Shown here in pieces: positions 34,331 to 43,474 of a DNA stretch of 48,353 bases; position 1 is the first letter of the stretch; every line of letters starts with the position of its first letter. Made by a program: the position numbers and the translations under genes. The stretch spans positions 1 through 48,353 of the forward strand of contig JBHAZV010000047.1 of the NCBI GenBank assembly GCA_041781135.1, written 5' to 3'. Below the pieces are notes generated by a model, which worked only from the letters and a program-made list of their open reading frames with translations, did not search any database and was not told the origin of the DNA. Source of the stretch: JAUMXJ01 sp041781135. GTDB taxonomy: Bacteria; Bacillota; Clostridia; Peptostreptococcales; Acidaminobacteraceae.

Positions 34331-36568
34331 GTGGAAAGGTTTGTCGGGTATTTTGACTACATAAAGTACAGCAATGAGGAATCGGGCTTTGTGATAGCAT
34401 CGTTCGTTCCGAATGACGGCGACGCTTTCTTTGCCGTAGGTGTGTATCCGCTTCCTACCTGTCACATCGAGTATGAGCTCAGTGGCGTCTGGGAGACTCA
34501 CCCCAAGTTTGGCGCCCAGTTTAAGGTGCAGACAATGGAATTTGTCCTGCCGGAAAGCGAAAGGGATATTTTGACATTTCTGTCCAGCGGGGTTGTCGAG
34601 GGCGTAGGCGAGGCGACGGCAAGGCTCATAGTAAGTGTATTTGGTGCGGATTCTTTGGAAGTAATAGAGAAATCGCCGCATAAGCTTCAGAAACTACCCG
34701 GCATCGGAGCAAAGAAAATGCAGCGCATACACGAGGGTTATATGCGTGTAATTTCGATGCGCAAAAATCTTATGTTTTTTTACTCGATAGGAATCAGCAC
34801 CAACACTGCGTTTAAGATTATGGAGTCGCTCGGTCCGGATGCAGTGGGAATACTGACTGCCAATCCCTATATACTTATAGAAAGAGTTCGCGGATTTGGC
34901 TTCAAAAAAGCTGATGCCGTCGCGATGCAGCTCGGAGTAAAGCCTGATTCAAAATTCAGGATCAGAGCATGTATTTTGAGCAGCATGAACGACGACATAG
35001 CTTCTGGGCATACTTATTCGTTGAAGGACGGGTTGATGTCGGTATGCGGAAATCATGGCATAGAAAGAGATGCAGCAGAGGCAGTTCTATATGACATGGT
35101 ACTCGGCGGCGTGGTGATTCTGCCGGCGGAGGGCAGGGTGGCATATCGCAGTATCGACGAAACAGAGACCGCGATAGCCGCAAAGCTGTTGGCTTTGGCA
35201 GAGAACGCCAATCCTCTCAGGAGAGATCCCGATTTTTTGCAGGATTTTGCCTCAATGCGCGGCATAGGATTTGATGAAAAGCAGAAAGAGGCAATAGAAT
35301 TTGTGTTCAGCGAGGGCTGCTACATAATTACAGGCGGCCCCGGCACAGGAAAGACAACTATTATAAACGCGATAATAAACGCATTCGAGAAGCAGGGCAG
35401 AGAAGCGCTTCTCTGCGCGCCTACCGGCAGGGCGGCAAAAAAACTTGCCGACGCCACCGGAAGACAGGCGCGCACCATACACAGACTGCTCGGTTCCAAT
35501 GGAGAATTTTTTGCGAAGAATGCGGAAGAACCGCTTGAGTGTGACGCCGTGATAGTCGACGAGGTGTCGATGGTCGACATTTTTCTTATGAACAGCTTGC
35601 TAAGTGCGCTGCGACCCGGAACTGCTTTGATACTTGTCGGCGACAAGGATCAGCTGCCGTCCGTAGGAGCAGGCTCGGTTCTTAGGGACATACTTCGCTC
35701 CGGCGCACTGAAAACAGTTGGTCTTACGAGGATTTTCAGACAGTCTGGCGATTCGATGATCTCTGTCAATGCAAGCAGGATTATAAACGGAGAATTGCCT
35801 GAAAAAGGTCGGGATTTTTATATTTTTGGCGGTTCCGGCAATCTTTGCGAACGCACTGTGAAGCTTGTGACCGAAGAAATACCAAAGCATTTCGGATTTG
35901 ATCCAAAGAGCGAAGTCCAGGTGCTGAGCGTTAAGTATGATGGAGTCGCAGGCGTAAACGAGCTCAACAACAAGCTTAAGACGGCGCTGAATCCCGAAAC
36001 AGGCGATAACAGGACAAAGAAAGTCGGCGGCAGGAGCTTCAGCGTGGGCGACAAGGTGATGCAGACGTCCAACAACTATGATATAGAGTGGACAGATGCG
36101 CTCGGAGACAGCGGCAAGGGGGTATTTAACGGCGATATAGGCACAATAACCGAAATTGCTGTTGACGACGCCGTAGTTCGCGTAGAGTTTGACGATGGCA
36201 GGCTTGCCGAATATGATTTCAGCGATGTGCCCGAGCTTGCCCACGCATACGCGATTACAGTCCACAAGAGCCAGGGTTCTGAATACCCCTGTGTGGTTAT
36301 GCCGATATATTCCGCCTATACCATGGAGAATCGAAATATTCTTTATACCGCAGTCACCAGGGCTAAGAGGCTTGTCGTGCTGCTTGGGGATTTGGGCGTG
36401 CTTGGCAGGTTTGTGCGCAGAGTAAGCATAGACGACAGGCGCAGCACCCTTGCCGAAAAACTTGTATTGCTCTGCGGGGCTGCGCCAATTGATGGCGGCG
36501 AGGGCGCGGCTTTGTTTGAAGATGACGGATATTTTCCTGATATCGATCCGGATTTTTTTATAGAATAA
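34331..36568 (+). CDS. recD2: RecD2-type DNA helicase
   Basis: A 745-residue SF1B 5'-3' helicase of the RecD2 class, which acts without RecBC. The N-terminal part has the OB-like start and helix-hairpin-helix repeats (SGVVEGVGEATARLI and KLPGIGAKKMQ). Motif I is GGPGTGKTT (about 336-344), motif II VIVDEVSMVD, motif III LVGDKDQLPSVGAG, and the late motifs AYAITVHKSQGSEYP and YTAVTRAK are intact. The start is GTG at 34331, only 4 bp after metK, without a strong Shine-Dalgarno of its own (gtaggttt). Confidence 0.95.
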   Translation: MERFVGYFDYIKYSNEESGFVIASFVPNDGDAFFAVGVYPLPTCHIEYELSGVWETHPKFGAQFKVQTMEFVLPESERDILTFLSSGVVEGVGEATARLIVSVFGADSLEVIEKSPHKLQKLPGIGAKKMQRIHEGYMRVISMRKNLMFFYSIGISTNTAFKIMESLGPDAVGILTANPYILIERVRGFGFKKADAVAMQLGVKPDSKFRIRACILSSMNDDIASGHTYSLKDGLMSVCGNHGIERDAAEAVLYDMVLGGVVILPAEGRVAYRSIDETETAIAAKLLALAENANPLRRDPDFLQDFASMRGIGFDEKQKEAIEFVFSEGCYIITGGPGTGKTTIINAIINAFEKQGREALLCAPTGRAAKKLADATGRQARTIHRLLGSNGEFFAKNAEEPLECDAVIVDEVSMVDIFLMNSLLSALRPGTALILVGDKDQLPSVGAGSVLRDILRSGALKTVGLTRIFRQSGDSMISVNASRIINGELPEKGRDFYIFGGSGNLCERTVKLVTEEIPKHFGFDPKSEVQVLSVKYDGVAGVNELNNKLKTALNPETGDNRTKKVGGRSFSVGDKVMQTSNNYDIEWTDALGDSGKGVFNGDIGTITEIAVDDAVVRVEFDDGRLAEYDFSDVPELAHAYAITVHKSQGSEYPCVVMPIYSAYTMENRNILYTAVTRAKRLVVLLGDLGVLGRFVRRVSIDDRRSTLAEKLVLLCGAAPIDGGEGAALFEDDGYFPDIDPDFFIE

Positions 36569-36593
36569 TAACTAAAATCGAATCGGAGCCAAT

Positions 36594-37352
36594 ATGGCTT
36601 CATTATGTGCGAAGGTGATTTATATGCAAGGCATTGCGGCGGCAGCGCTCAATTTTTTTCGCGGTTTTGTCGACATTGTTTTTCCAAAGGGCGAGGTTTG
36701 TGATTTTTGCGGCTCGGAGATTGGAGATTGTTCCTGCCGTTCTGAAATCAGACTTATTGAGCCTAATCCGTGCAGGCGCTGCGGCAGACATAACAATGAC
36801 ATCGATATTCACGGTTTTTGCGTTCAGTGCAGAGGCAGAACGGTATCGTACGATGCCAATTTTTCGGCGGCATATTATGACGGAGCTGTCAGGCGGGCGA
36901 TACTCGATATTAAGTATAACGGGGCTTTGTATCAGCGGCAGTATCTTGGGCGCCTCCTGTATGAAAAGTACCGATTCGAAAGGCGAAAAATGCAGGATAT
37001 AGACGCCGTGACATATGTGCCGATATCAATTACGCGCCAGATGTTGCGCGGATATAATCAGGCGCGCGAAATAGCGGAGGTGTTTAGCACCCTTTCCGGA
37101 ATTCCGCTGATTCACGCGCTGTCACGGAAACGGTCGACCAGAAAACTCAGCCGTCTCGGCAAGAGCGATAGAAAGGCTGAAATTGCGAATTCGATGTTTG
37201 TTAAGGAAAATTATTTGACAACAATAGACAAAAACACCATACTAATAATCGACGATATTTTTACTACAGGAGCTACGATTGACGAGGCTGCAAAGAGATT
37301 AAAGGCAGCAGGTGCAAGTGCGGTTTACTCGCTCACCGTAGCTGGCAAATAG
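36594..37352 (+). CDS. comF: ComF family protein (phosphoribosyltransferase-like)
   Basis: Related to ComFC, needed for DNA uptake in competent bacteria. An N-terminal zinc-ribbon (CDFCG...CSC and CRRCG...CVQC) precedes a phosphoribosyltransferase domain with the PRPP loop ILIIDDIFTTGATIDEA. The sequence VPISITRQMLRGYNQAREIAE is typical. Two starts are possible: 36594 (252 residues, CGGAG upstream) and 36624 (242 residues, AAGGTGAT upstream). I keep the longer. It stands just before yvyF, as comFC does in B. subtilis. Confidence 0.92.
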   Translation: MASLCAKVIYMQGIAAAALNFFRGFVDIVFPKGEVCDFCGSEIGDCSCRSEIRLIEPNPCRRCGRHNNDIDIHGFCVQCRGRTVSYDANFSAAYYDGAVRRAILDIKYNGALYQRQYLGRLLYEKYRFERRKMQDIDAVTYVPISITRQMLRGYNQAREIAEVFSTLSGIPLIHALSRKRSTRKLSRLGKSDRKAEIANSMFVKENYLTTIDKNTILIIDDIFTTGATIDEAAKRLKAAGASAVYSLTVAGK

Positions 37353-37362
37353 TGGAGGACTA

Positions 37363-37743
37363 ATGGAAGGACAACTTGTAAACTGCAAAAAATGCGGGAG
37401 GCTATTCCAGGCCAAAGACGAAACCATGCTCTGTTCGCGCTGCAATGAGAGTATCGATGACGATTTTGTAAAGGTTAAGGATTATATTTACGATAATCCG
37501 AGTTCCAGCCTCAAGGATGTCGCCGAGGGCACGGGAGTGCCTGCGGATTCAATACTCAAGTGGATAAGAGAGGGCAAGATCATACTTTCGGACAGGTCGG
37601 CGATAAAGTTTTGCGAAAAATGCGGAACTTCGATCGTCACAGGTAAGTACTGTCCGACTTGCGTCGCGAAGCTTCAGCTCACCCTCAAAGTAGAAACGGA
37701 AGAACCCAAGGATGTCTACAGGGGTATGCATACAAAGGGTTAG
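37363..37743 (+). CDS. yvyF: YvyF-type flagellar operon protein
   Basis: A 126-residue protein with two zinc-knuckle pairs (CKKCGR...CSRC and CEKCG...CPTC) flanking a helix-turn-helix-like middle (SLKDVAEGTGVPADSILKWIREGKI). This is the TIGR03826 family found between comF and flgM in Bacillus and Clostridia. The exact molecular role is not known. An 8-bp hairpin follows its stop. Confidence 0.92.
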   Translation: MEGQLVNCKKCGRLFQAKDETMLCSRCNESIDDDFVKVKDYIYDNPSSSLKDVAEGTGVPADSILKWIREGKIILSDRSAIKFCEKCGTSIVTGKYCPTCVAKLQLTLKVETEEPKDVYRGMHTKG

Positions 37744-37755
37744 TTTATTGTAGAA

Positions 37756-37780
37756 GGCGGCATATTATGCCGCCGTAAAT
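37756..37780 (+). terminator. Hairpin after yvyF, possible terminator
   Basis: Perfect 8-bp stem ggcggcat (37756-37763) with atgccgcc (37767-37774) and a 3-nt loop, then gtaaatttt. The T-run is short and offset, so it may only attenuate. Confidence 0.55.
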
Positions 37781-37838
37781 TTTGTGATTAAGGAAATAAC
37801 TGCGATTTGATTCAAAAAACACTTGGATAGGTTGCTTT

Positions 37839-38300
37839 TCAAAACAGTTCGGCTCTTCCGAGCAGAAAATCCATCAAGTTACAATGAAAGATCCCATTAT
37901 CATCATAGAATTGGTGTGGTATATCCATCCTGATCACAACTTTCTTAAAGAAATCTTTGGTTAGCGGAAGAGACTTCAGTTCCGATGATGACTTTTCTTC
38001 CGTTTCTATCCGGAATGCAGATTGAATGTATATCCTTTTGTCCCGGTAATTTACGACAAAATCGATTTCTTTTTGGACATTTCGCTTTTTGGTTCTGTCA
38101 TTTACGACTCCGGCATCTACAGAATATTTTTTTCGGATCAGTTCGTTGTAGATGATATTTTCCATGATGTGCCCCGGATCGTATTGCCTGCAGTTCAGAT
38201 GCGCATTGCGAAGTTCGGTGTCTGTATAATAATATTTGTTTGGATAATTAAAATATGTTTTTCCTTTCACATCATTGGGAGACAGAAAAGGACAGCACAA
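37839..38300 (-). pseudogene. C-terminal remnant of an AAA/DUF4143 ATPase
   Basis: The 153 residues match only the tail of DUF4143-type ATPases: YYYTDTELRNAHL, then GHIMENIIYNELIRKK, then KEIDFVVNYRDKRIYIQSAF and a closing DFLLGR. Intact members are over 400 residues and carry a Walker A site; both the N-terminal ATPase and the linker are missing. It is oriented against the flagellar operon and sits between yvyF and flgM. It is clearly distinct from the intact copy at 3996-5312 (different subfamily wording), so it is a separate acquisition that decayed. Confidence 0.85.
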
Positions 38301-38328
38301 AAAATATCGTTGATTATTTGAAAAAAAC

Positions 38329-38355
38329 TAATCTGCCCTCAAAAATTGCCGATAA
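38329..38355 (+). promoter_or_regulatory. Sigma-28 (SigD/FliA)-type promoter upstream of flgM
   Basis: TAAT (38329-38332, consensus TAAA, preceded by C) then a 15-bp spacer then a perfect GCCGATAA (38348-38355). The flgM start lies 30 bp downstream with taggaggc as its Shine-Dalgarno. This would let flagellar sigma factor drive its own anti-sigma factor and the hook-filament junction genes. Confidence 0.8.
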
Positions 38356-38384
38356 GATAGTCAGAAGATCTTATAGGAGGCAAT

Positions 38385-38657
38385 ATGAAGATTACGCCAA
38401 GTGCTGGAATTTCAGGCGTGCTTCGCGCATACGGACAGGGTGTCAAAAAGCTCGGAGCTGCTGAAAAAACAGCCTCAGACAAAATGGAAATATCGCAGGC
38501 GGCAAAAGAATTGCAGGCTGCGAAAAAGGCATTTGACGCACTTCCGGAGATCAGACAGGACAAGGTGGCTGAAATCAAAGCTCTTATGGCTTCAGGCAAC
38601 TACAAGCCTACTGCGGAGGATGTCATCGAGAAATTACTGTCCCATGTGGGGGTATAA
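38385..38657 (+). CDS. flgM: Anti-sigma-28 factor FlgM
   Basis: A 90-residue protein. The C-terminal sigma-binding helices are visible (RQDKVAEIKALMASGNYKPTAEDVIEKLL), matching the FlgM family, as does the MKITPSAGISGVLRAY start. It holds the flagellar sigma factor inactive until the hook-basal body is complete and FlgM is exported. It is first of the run flgM-flgN-flgK-flgL-yviE. Confidence 0.95.
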   Translation: MKITPSAGISGVLRAYGQGVKKLGAAEKTASDKMEISQAAKELQAAKKAFDALPEIRQDKVAEIKALMASGNYKPTAEDVIEKLLSHVGV

Positions 38658-38705
38658 TATTCCCCCACTGCAATGGGACAAGCATTATTAAAAGACAGGT
38701 GTCGG

Positions 38706-39179
38706 ATGAATAAAAATTTGGAGCTGCTTTTTGGCAGCTTGGACAAAGCCAACGAGATTTATGCTGAATTGCTCGATATATCGGCTAAGAAAAGAGCGTT
38801 GATAGGCGAACAGCGGGTAGATGAGCTCGAAAAGCTCGTGAACCGCGAAATGGGGCTTGTAGGCGCTCTTTATAAGTTAGAGGACATCAGGGGCAAAATA
38901 GTAACAGAGCTCGTGGAAAAGGATGGCTACAAGGAATTCAAGACCATTTCGGATCTGGCGAATCAGCTTGACGGCGACGAACGCAGACTGCTCGTAGAAA
39001 AAAAGAACAAGCTGCTCGTCGGGATAAAGACTGTCAGCGAGGAGACAAAGTTCAACAGCAAGCTGCTCGAAGACAAGATCGCGCTGATAGATCTGAGTAT
39101 TCAGATGCTAACGGAATCAGATATCGAAGACGGTTACGGAAAGGGCGAGCGAAAGAGCATTTTCGACGTCAGAATATAG
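38706..39179 (+). CDS. flgN: FlgN-type export chaperone for hook-filament junction proteins
   Basis: A 157-residue, mostly helical, highly charged protein with the FlgN pattern (ELLDISAKKRALIGEQRVDELEKLVNRE). It would keep FlgK and FlgL soluble before export, and both follow directly. I start at the ATG 38706, where family similarity begins, with caggtgtcgg upstream; an ATG at 38673 would add 11 unconserved residues and overlaps the flgM 3' region. Confidence 0.88.
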   Translation: MNKNLELLFGSLDKANEIYAELLDISAKKRALIGEQRVDELEKLVNREMGLVGALYKLEDIRGKIVTELVEKDGYKEFKTISDLANQLDGDERRLLVEKKNKLLVGIKTVSEETKFNSKLLEDKIALIDLSIQMLTESDIEDGYGKGERKSIFDVRI

Positions 39180-39274
39180 TTCGGAACTTAGATCGGAACT
39201 TGGCTCAAATTTTTAGTTCAGAGCTTGATTCGGAACTTGGACTGAAGCTTAATCAGAGCTTAAAGAGGAATTTT

Positions 39275-40927
39275 ATGTCAAACGGTTTTTTGGGATTAAA
39301 TATAGCGCTGTCCGGGCTTTTTGCCTATCAGAGGCAGCTCGGGATAGTTTCGCACAATGTTTCAAATGTCGGCACAAAGGGGTATTCACGCCAGATGATG
39401 GACACGCAGGCCTATGCGCCGCATCATCTTCCCGGCGGCATGGGCGCGATCGGGCGCGGAACTGACGTAACTCCTGTGAGGCAGGTCAGAGATGAGTACT
39501 TAGATTACAAGCTCAGATATGAAAGCAGTGTAGAGAGCGAATGGAAAGCTCGAACAGAGGTTTTGAAGCAGCTTGAAGATATTTTTAACGAGCCTTCAGA
39601 GTACGGACTTTCAACACTGCTGGATAAATATTACGAATCATTAAGAACATGGCAGGAAAATCCTGAGAACCTCACTGCAAGGGCGACGCTCAGGCAGAAT
39701 GTAATAGCGATGTCCGAGGGACTGCGCAGGCATTCCAATATGCTCAAGGATATTCAAAAGGATTTGAACTTTCAGTTCCGATCGGCGGTCGAGACCGTAA
39801 ACGGATATGCTCAGAAGATACGCGATATGAACGAGGCAATACACAAAGCCGAGATCGAAGGAGGCAGGTCGAATGACCTTCGCGACCGCAGAAATCTGCT
39901 CGTAGATGAACTTTCGGAGTTTGTAAATCTCGAATATTACGAAGATGATAAAAAGCGTTTTCATGTGCTCGTCGGCGGACAGTACCTTGTGACGCATTAC
40001 AGAGCGGACAGCCTCAAAATGACTCCGAGAGAAAAGCCTCTGAATGATGACGACAGTTCCGGAATTTATGAAGCGACCTGGCAAAACGGCAACGAAATAT
40101 TTATGCGCTCCGGCAAGCTCAAGGGCCTGAAGGATGTCAGAGACAATATCGGTGGAGATATGAAGGGAATACCTTACTATATCGATAAGCTCAATGAATT
40201 TGCATCGACGTTTATGTCGGAGCTTAACGAGATTCATGCGAGCGGATATGGGCTCGACGGCTCGACCGGAAATTTCCTTTTTACGACAAACGGGATGTCG
40301 TCCGACGAATTCAGGGCGCACTTAAAAAACAAGGGGCTCAGCGGCGGGAGCGCAATCGATACGACAGAAGACGTGCTAAGGGGCGTGGATGCGCTTCCTG
40401 AAAATGAGCGTCTTGCCAAAATCAGAGATAATATAGATATAATACTTGCAAACAACCCGCAGTATGCGAGCAAGACAGTGTACAAGCTTGACGACAGATA
40501 CTATATTGTAGATAAAATCAAGGCTTCGACGGTTACTGCGTGCGCGGATATAGAGGATCTGAACAAGCTTGCGGCTGCAACCCTGAAAGAGAATTTGGCG
40601 GGCGATGCGACAAATGCGATGAAGCTCATACAGACGCGCCATAATTTAGATATGTTTGACTGGGGTTCGCCGGACGATTTTGTTAAATCTCTTGTATCAA
40701 ATCTCGGAGTAGACGCCCAGAATGCGTACAGAGTCGCCTCCAATCAGTCGCTGCTTGTAAAGGAATACAATGTAAACCGCGACTCTGTAATGGCTGTGTC
40801 AATCGACGAGGAAATTGCGTCGATGATGAAATTTCAGACTGCATATTCGGCTAACGCGCGAATGGTAAATGTGTTTGACGAAATGCTCGACCTGCTTGTG
40901 AACAGGCTTGGCCTCGTCGGCAGGTAG
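39275..40927 (+). CDS. flgK: Flagellar hook-associated protein 1 (FlgK)
   Basis: A 550-residue hook-filament junction protein. The N-terminal rod-family helix is intact (LNIALSGLFAYQRQLGIVSHN with NVGTKGYSRQ), and the C-terminal coil SIDEEIASMMKFQTAYSANAR is diagnostic. The frame is open from 39200, but agaggaa before the ATG at 39275 and the family N-terminus set the start. The region 39180-39274 has repeated 'cggaactt' and 'agctta' wording and no gene. Confidence 0.95.
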   Translation: MSNGFLGLNIALSGLFAYQRQLGIVSHNVSNVGTKGYSRQMMDTQAYAPHHLPGGMGAIGRGTDVTPVRQVRDEYLDYKLRYESSVESEWKARTEVLKQLEDIFNEPSEYGLSTLLDKYYESLRTWQENPENLTARATLRQNVIAMSEGLRRHSNMLKDIQKDLNFQFRSAVETVNGYAQKIRDMNEAIHKAEIEGGRSNDLRDRRNLLVDELSEFVNLEYYEDDKKRFHVLVGGQYLVTHYRADSLKMTPREKPLNDDDSSGIYEATWQNGNEIFMRSGKLKGLKDVRDNIGGDMKGIPYYIDKLNEFASTFMSELNEIHASGYGLDGSTGNFLFTTNGMSSDEFRAHLKNKGLSGGSAIDTTEDVLRGVDALPENERLAKIRDNIDIILANNPQYASKTVYKLDDRYYIVDKIKASTVTACADIEDLNKLAAATLKENLAGDATNAMKLIQTRHNLDMFDWGSPDDFVKSLVSNLGVDAQNAYRVASNQSLLVKEYNVNRDSVMAVSIDEEIASMMKFQTAYSANARMVNVFDEMLDLLVNRLGLVGR

Positions 40928-40951
40928 TTAAAATTTTGATTGGAGTATTGC

Positions 40952-42559
40952 ATGAGAATAACAAATAACATGCTTATGAGGAATTTCCTCTATAATCACA
41001 GCCTTAATCAGAACAGTATGTCTCGCTATCAGATGCAACTCGGCAGAGGCGGACAGCGTATTTTCAGGCCTTCGGACGATCCTGTCGGGATTTCGCGCGT
41101 GCTTAAGTACACTTCGGACATAAATGTGCTTTCGCAGTTCAAATCTACTGTCGGGGCTGCGGACGGCCACAATAAGGTCACGGAGAGCGCGGTCACGTCT
41201 ATCAAGGAGCTGCTGCACACTATCAGGCAGCATGCGGTAGCTGCGGCGGATCATACAAAGACCCCGGACGACATAAAAAAGTATGCAATCGAGATAAAGC
41301 AGCTTAAGCAGGAGCTCGTTATCCTTGGTAACAGTTCAAATGCGGGGAAGCACATTTTTTCCGGGCTTGAAACCGACAAGAAGCTTTTTAACGCCGACGG
41401 TACATATGCGCTGCATATGACTACGGAGAGGGTCGAGAAAAAGCCTGTGGTAGAGTACGAAGTCACCGAGGGCGAGATAATGAAAACCGGCGTGCATCCG
41501 GTAGATCTCTTTGGGCTGATCAAAGAAGATAATCCTATGACCGCAGTAATGCCGCGCGGCGTTATAGAAGCCGTGCCCGCAAAGCGTTCAGAGGTAAATA
41601 TGCTCGCCGATATGACGAAGGGGTATGACGGCAGGACTATCAAGATTACTATAAATGCTAATGAATTCACAGTGGATACTTCCAAGCTTGAACACAGCCA
41701 TCTTAATCCAATGAGCAAAAAGCGATTTGCCGAAGCGCTTGCCACAGCCGAGGATGCGACGGGCAGGAAGCTTGACGATTTTGCCGATATATTTTTTGAC
41801 GGCGGGGATAGGCTTGTTGTTCGCAATAAGACAGCGGGCGCAGGCGGCACTGTATCTATTAATCAGAACTCTCCGGATATTACCGATATTCAGACGGTTG
41901 CCGGAATCGACGGGCAGCCTGCGACATACGACGGTGTGGCGGTCGGGGGAGGCGTTGTAAATGACGCAGACATTGCAGCCGCAACAGGAAGGCGTGCCGT
42001 GGTGTTTACATATACTGCGCCGGGCGGCGAGAGCAAACAGGCAGTGATTGAGATAGATTATGACACGATTACCGACGCCGCCGGATTGCAGGCTGCGATT
42101 CAAGCGGAGCTGAACAATGCTTTTCCTCCGGCGGGTACTATTTCGGTGAGCGCATCTGACGGCAATCCGCTGAGTATAACAATATCTGAGGGCAGCCTGG
42201 GCGTCGATTCGGTCGTTGGCACAAAGTCAAAGATAATGAATGATATCGATAACCTTGTAGCCGCTCTTGAAACCGGAGATTATGAAGTTGTCAATCAGCA
42301 TATCGATATAATGCAGGGCAATCTTGACAATTCGCTTGCGGTTATGGGCGATATAGGCGGCAGAACAGCTCGACTGAAATACATAGAGGCGAGGATCGAC
42401 GAAAATACTTTGACATTTACAGATCTTATGGATAAACTAAAGTATGCTGATTTTGCGGAGATGATAACATTATTCAAAAATCTGGAAAATGTTTACAGAG
42501 CGTCACTCTCTGTCGGTTCCAAGATAATACAGCCGTCTCTTGTAGATTTTGTGCGATAA
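40952..42559 (+). CDS. flgL: Flagellar hook-associated protein 3 (FlgL), with large insertion
   Basis: A 535-residue protein, long for FlgL (about 300 in enteric bacteria and Bacillus). The flagellin-like N-terminal coil (RITNNMLMRNFLYNHSLNQNS, with QMQLGRGGQRIFRPSDDPVG) and the C-terminal coil (ALETGDYEVVNQHIDIMQG to DLMDKLKYADFAEMITLFK) are intact. The extra length sits in the middle (about 170-430), the part exposed on the filament surface. The start at 40952 is set by ttggag upstream and the family N-terminus. Confidence 0.93.
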   Translation: MRITNNMLMRNFLYNHSLNQNSMSRYQMQLGRGGQRIFRPSDDPVGISRVLKYTSDINVLSQFKSTVGAADGHNKVTESAVTSIKELLHTIRQHAVAAADHTKTPDDIKKYAIEIKQLKQELVILGNSSNAGKHIFSGLETDKKLFNADGTYALHMTTERVEKKPVVEYEVTEGEIMKTGVHPVDLFGLIKEDNPMTAVMPRGVIEAVPAKRSEVNMLADMTKGYDGRTIKITINANEFTVDTSKLEHSHLNPMSKKRFAEALATAEDATGRKLDDFADIFFDGGDRLVVRNKTAGAGGTVSINQNSPDITDIQTVAGIDGQPATYDGVAVGGGVVNDADIAAATGRRAVVFTYTAPGGESKQAVIEIDYDTITDAAGLQAAIQAELNNAFPPAGTISVSASDGNPLSITISEGSLGVDSVVGTKSKIMNDIDNLVAALETGDYEVVNQHIDIMQGNLDNSLAVMGDIGGRTARLKYIEARIDENTLTFTDLMDKLKYADFAEMITLFKNLENVYRASLSVGSKIIQPSLVDFVR

Positions 42560-42582
42560 CAGCGTATTGAAAGGAGGAAACT

Positions 42583-43083
42583 TTGAAGCTCGAAAGGCTC
42601 GGATGGAATATGACGCCTGCACGCTTTGAGATGAGCGGCGGCGGAGCTTTGAACGTCCTCAAGATGCGCACAGAAAAGCCGGTGCTCGAAATGCGCTCGC
42701 ACAGACCGGTAGTTAAAATCGATCAATCGCAGTGTTTTGCTGAGGCGGGGCTCAAGGGAATGACCGATTTTCGGGTCGATACGAACTCTTATGCGCAGTC
42801 TGCGGTAGCAAAGGGAATTGCCCGTATAGTAGACAACGGCAATGAGATGATGGCGATAGAAAATGGTGTCGATGCAATCGCGGAGCAGGCGGACAACAAT
42901 GCATTCGGGATTTTTGAACAGGAATTTGTCTATACTGCAATACCAAAGAGCCGTCCGAAGATCAGCGTAGACCCTTGGACAATGAATTACAGCTATACTC
43001 CGGGCAGGATTATCAACGAAACAGAACCTAAGCGCGTGCAGACAAGTTATACGCCGCCGCGTTTTGAGTACTATGTGAAATAA
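42583..43083 (+). CDS. yviE: YviE-type protein (DUF6470)
   Basis: A 166-residue protein of the YviE/DUF6470 family, recognised by position after flgL and by wording such as LEMRSHRPVVKIDQSQ. Function unknown; it is part of the hook-junction operon in Bacillus and Clostridia. It starts at TTG 42583 after AAAGGAGG. It is the last flagellar gene before the mobile element; fliW and csrA, its usual followers, are absent from the window. Confidence 0.85.
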   Translation: MKLERLGWNMTPARFEMSGGGALNVLKMRTEKPVLEMRSHRPVVKIDQSQCFAEAGLKGMTDFRVDTNSYAQSAVAKGIARIVDNGNEMMAIENGVDAIAEQADNNAFGIFEQEFVYTAIPKSRPKISVDPWTMNYSYTPGRIINETEPKRVQTSYTPPRFEYYVK

Positions 43084-43275
43084 AATCAAATGATTATCTC
43101 AAAAAATCCCCAGTTTACGGGCATTTCCGCAAGACAGCAGCTTGAATTTACTACCCATTTACTACTTACGGATTGAGCCTTGATATGCTTTGAAGCTCTT
43201 GCGGATAGACCAAACAGGCAGCGCACACCAGTATTGACCTACCATAGATTGAAAAATTTCATACAGCACCGTACA

Positions 43276-43325
43276 AGCGGCGTTTCCCACTCCCTACACA
43301 GGGAGAACAGGAACGCCGCTTTTTT
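43276..43325 (+). terminator. Strong terminator-like hairpin at the left part of the element
   Basis: Outer stem aagcggcgtttcc (43276-43288) with ggaacgccgctt (43311-43322, one extra T on the left arm), inner stem ctccc with gggag, then TTTTT. It may insulate the element from the flagellar operon. Confidence 0.75.
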
Positions 43326-43334
43326 CATGCCCTT

Positions 43335-43446
43335 GTTACGCAGTAGGGGCAGAAAAAGCCTTGCTACAAGCGGTTTTGCGGGCGCGTATCTGGCGCGGCA
43401 AGGGATTTATACCTTATCCCCCGAAACCGCGCTTCTACTGCGTAAC
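43335..43446 (+). repeat. 12-bp inverted repeat before the DUF6017 gene
   Basis: gttacgcagtag (43335-43346) is repeated in reverse complement as ctactgcgtaac (43435-43446), 88 bp apart. Inside, gcggtttt and gaaaccgc form a second imperfect pairing. It ends 28 bp before the DUF6017 start. It could be a replication or transfer-related site or a regulator operator; none is proven. Together with the hairpin before it, this accounts for the 391-bp gap 43084-43474, in which I see no gene. Confidence 0.7.
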
Positions 43447-43474
43447 AAATCCACAGCAAAAGGAGTGATTTACT

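Noticed and set aside
43140..43200. Possible integrase tail or att site on the minus strand after yviE
   Set aside because: A short minus-strand stretch reads FKAYQGSIRK then a stop next to a tttactac duplication, but too little is visible to call an integrase, and no second att copy is in the window.
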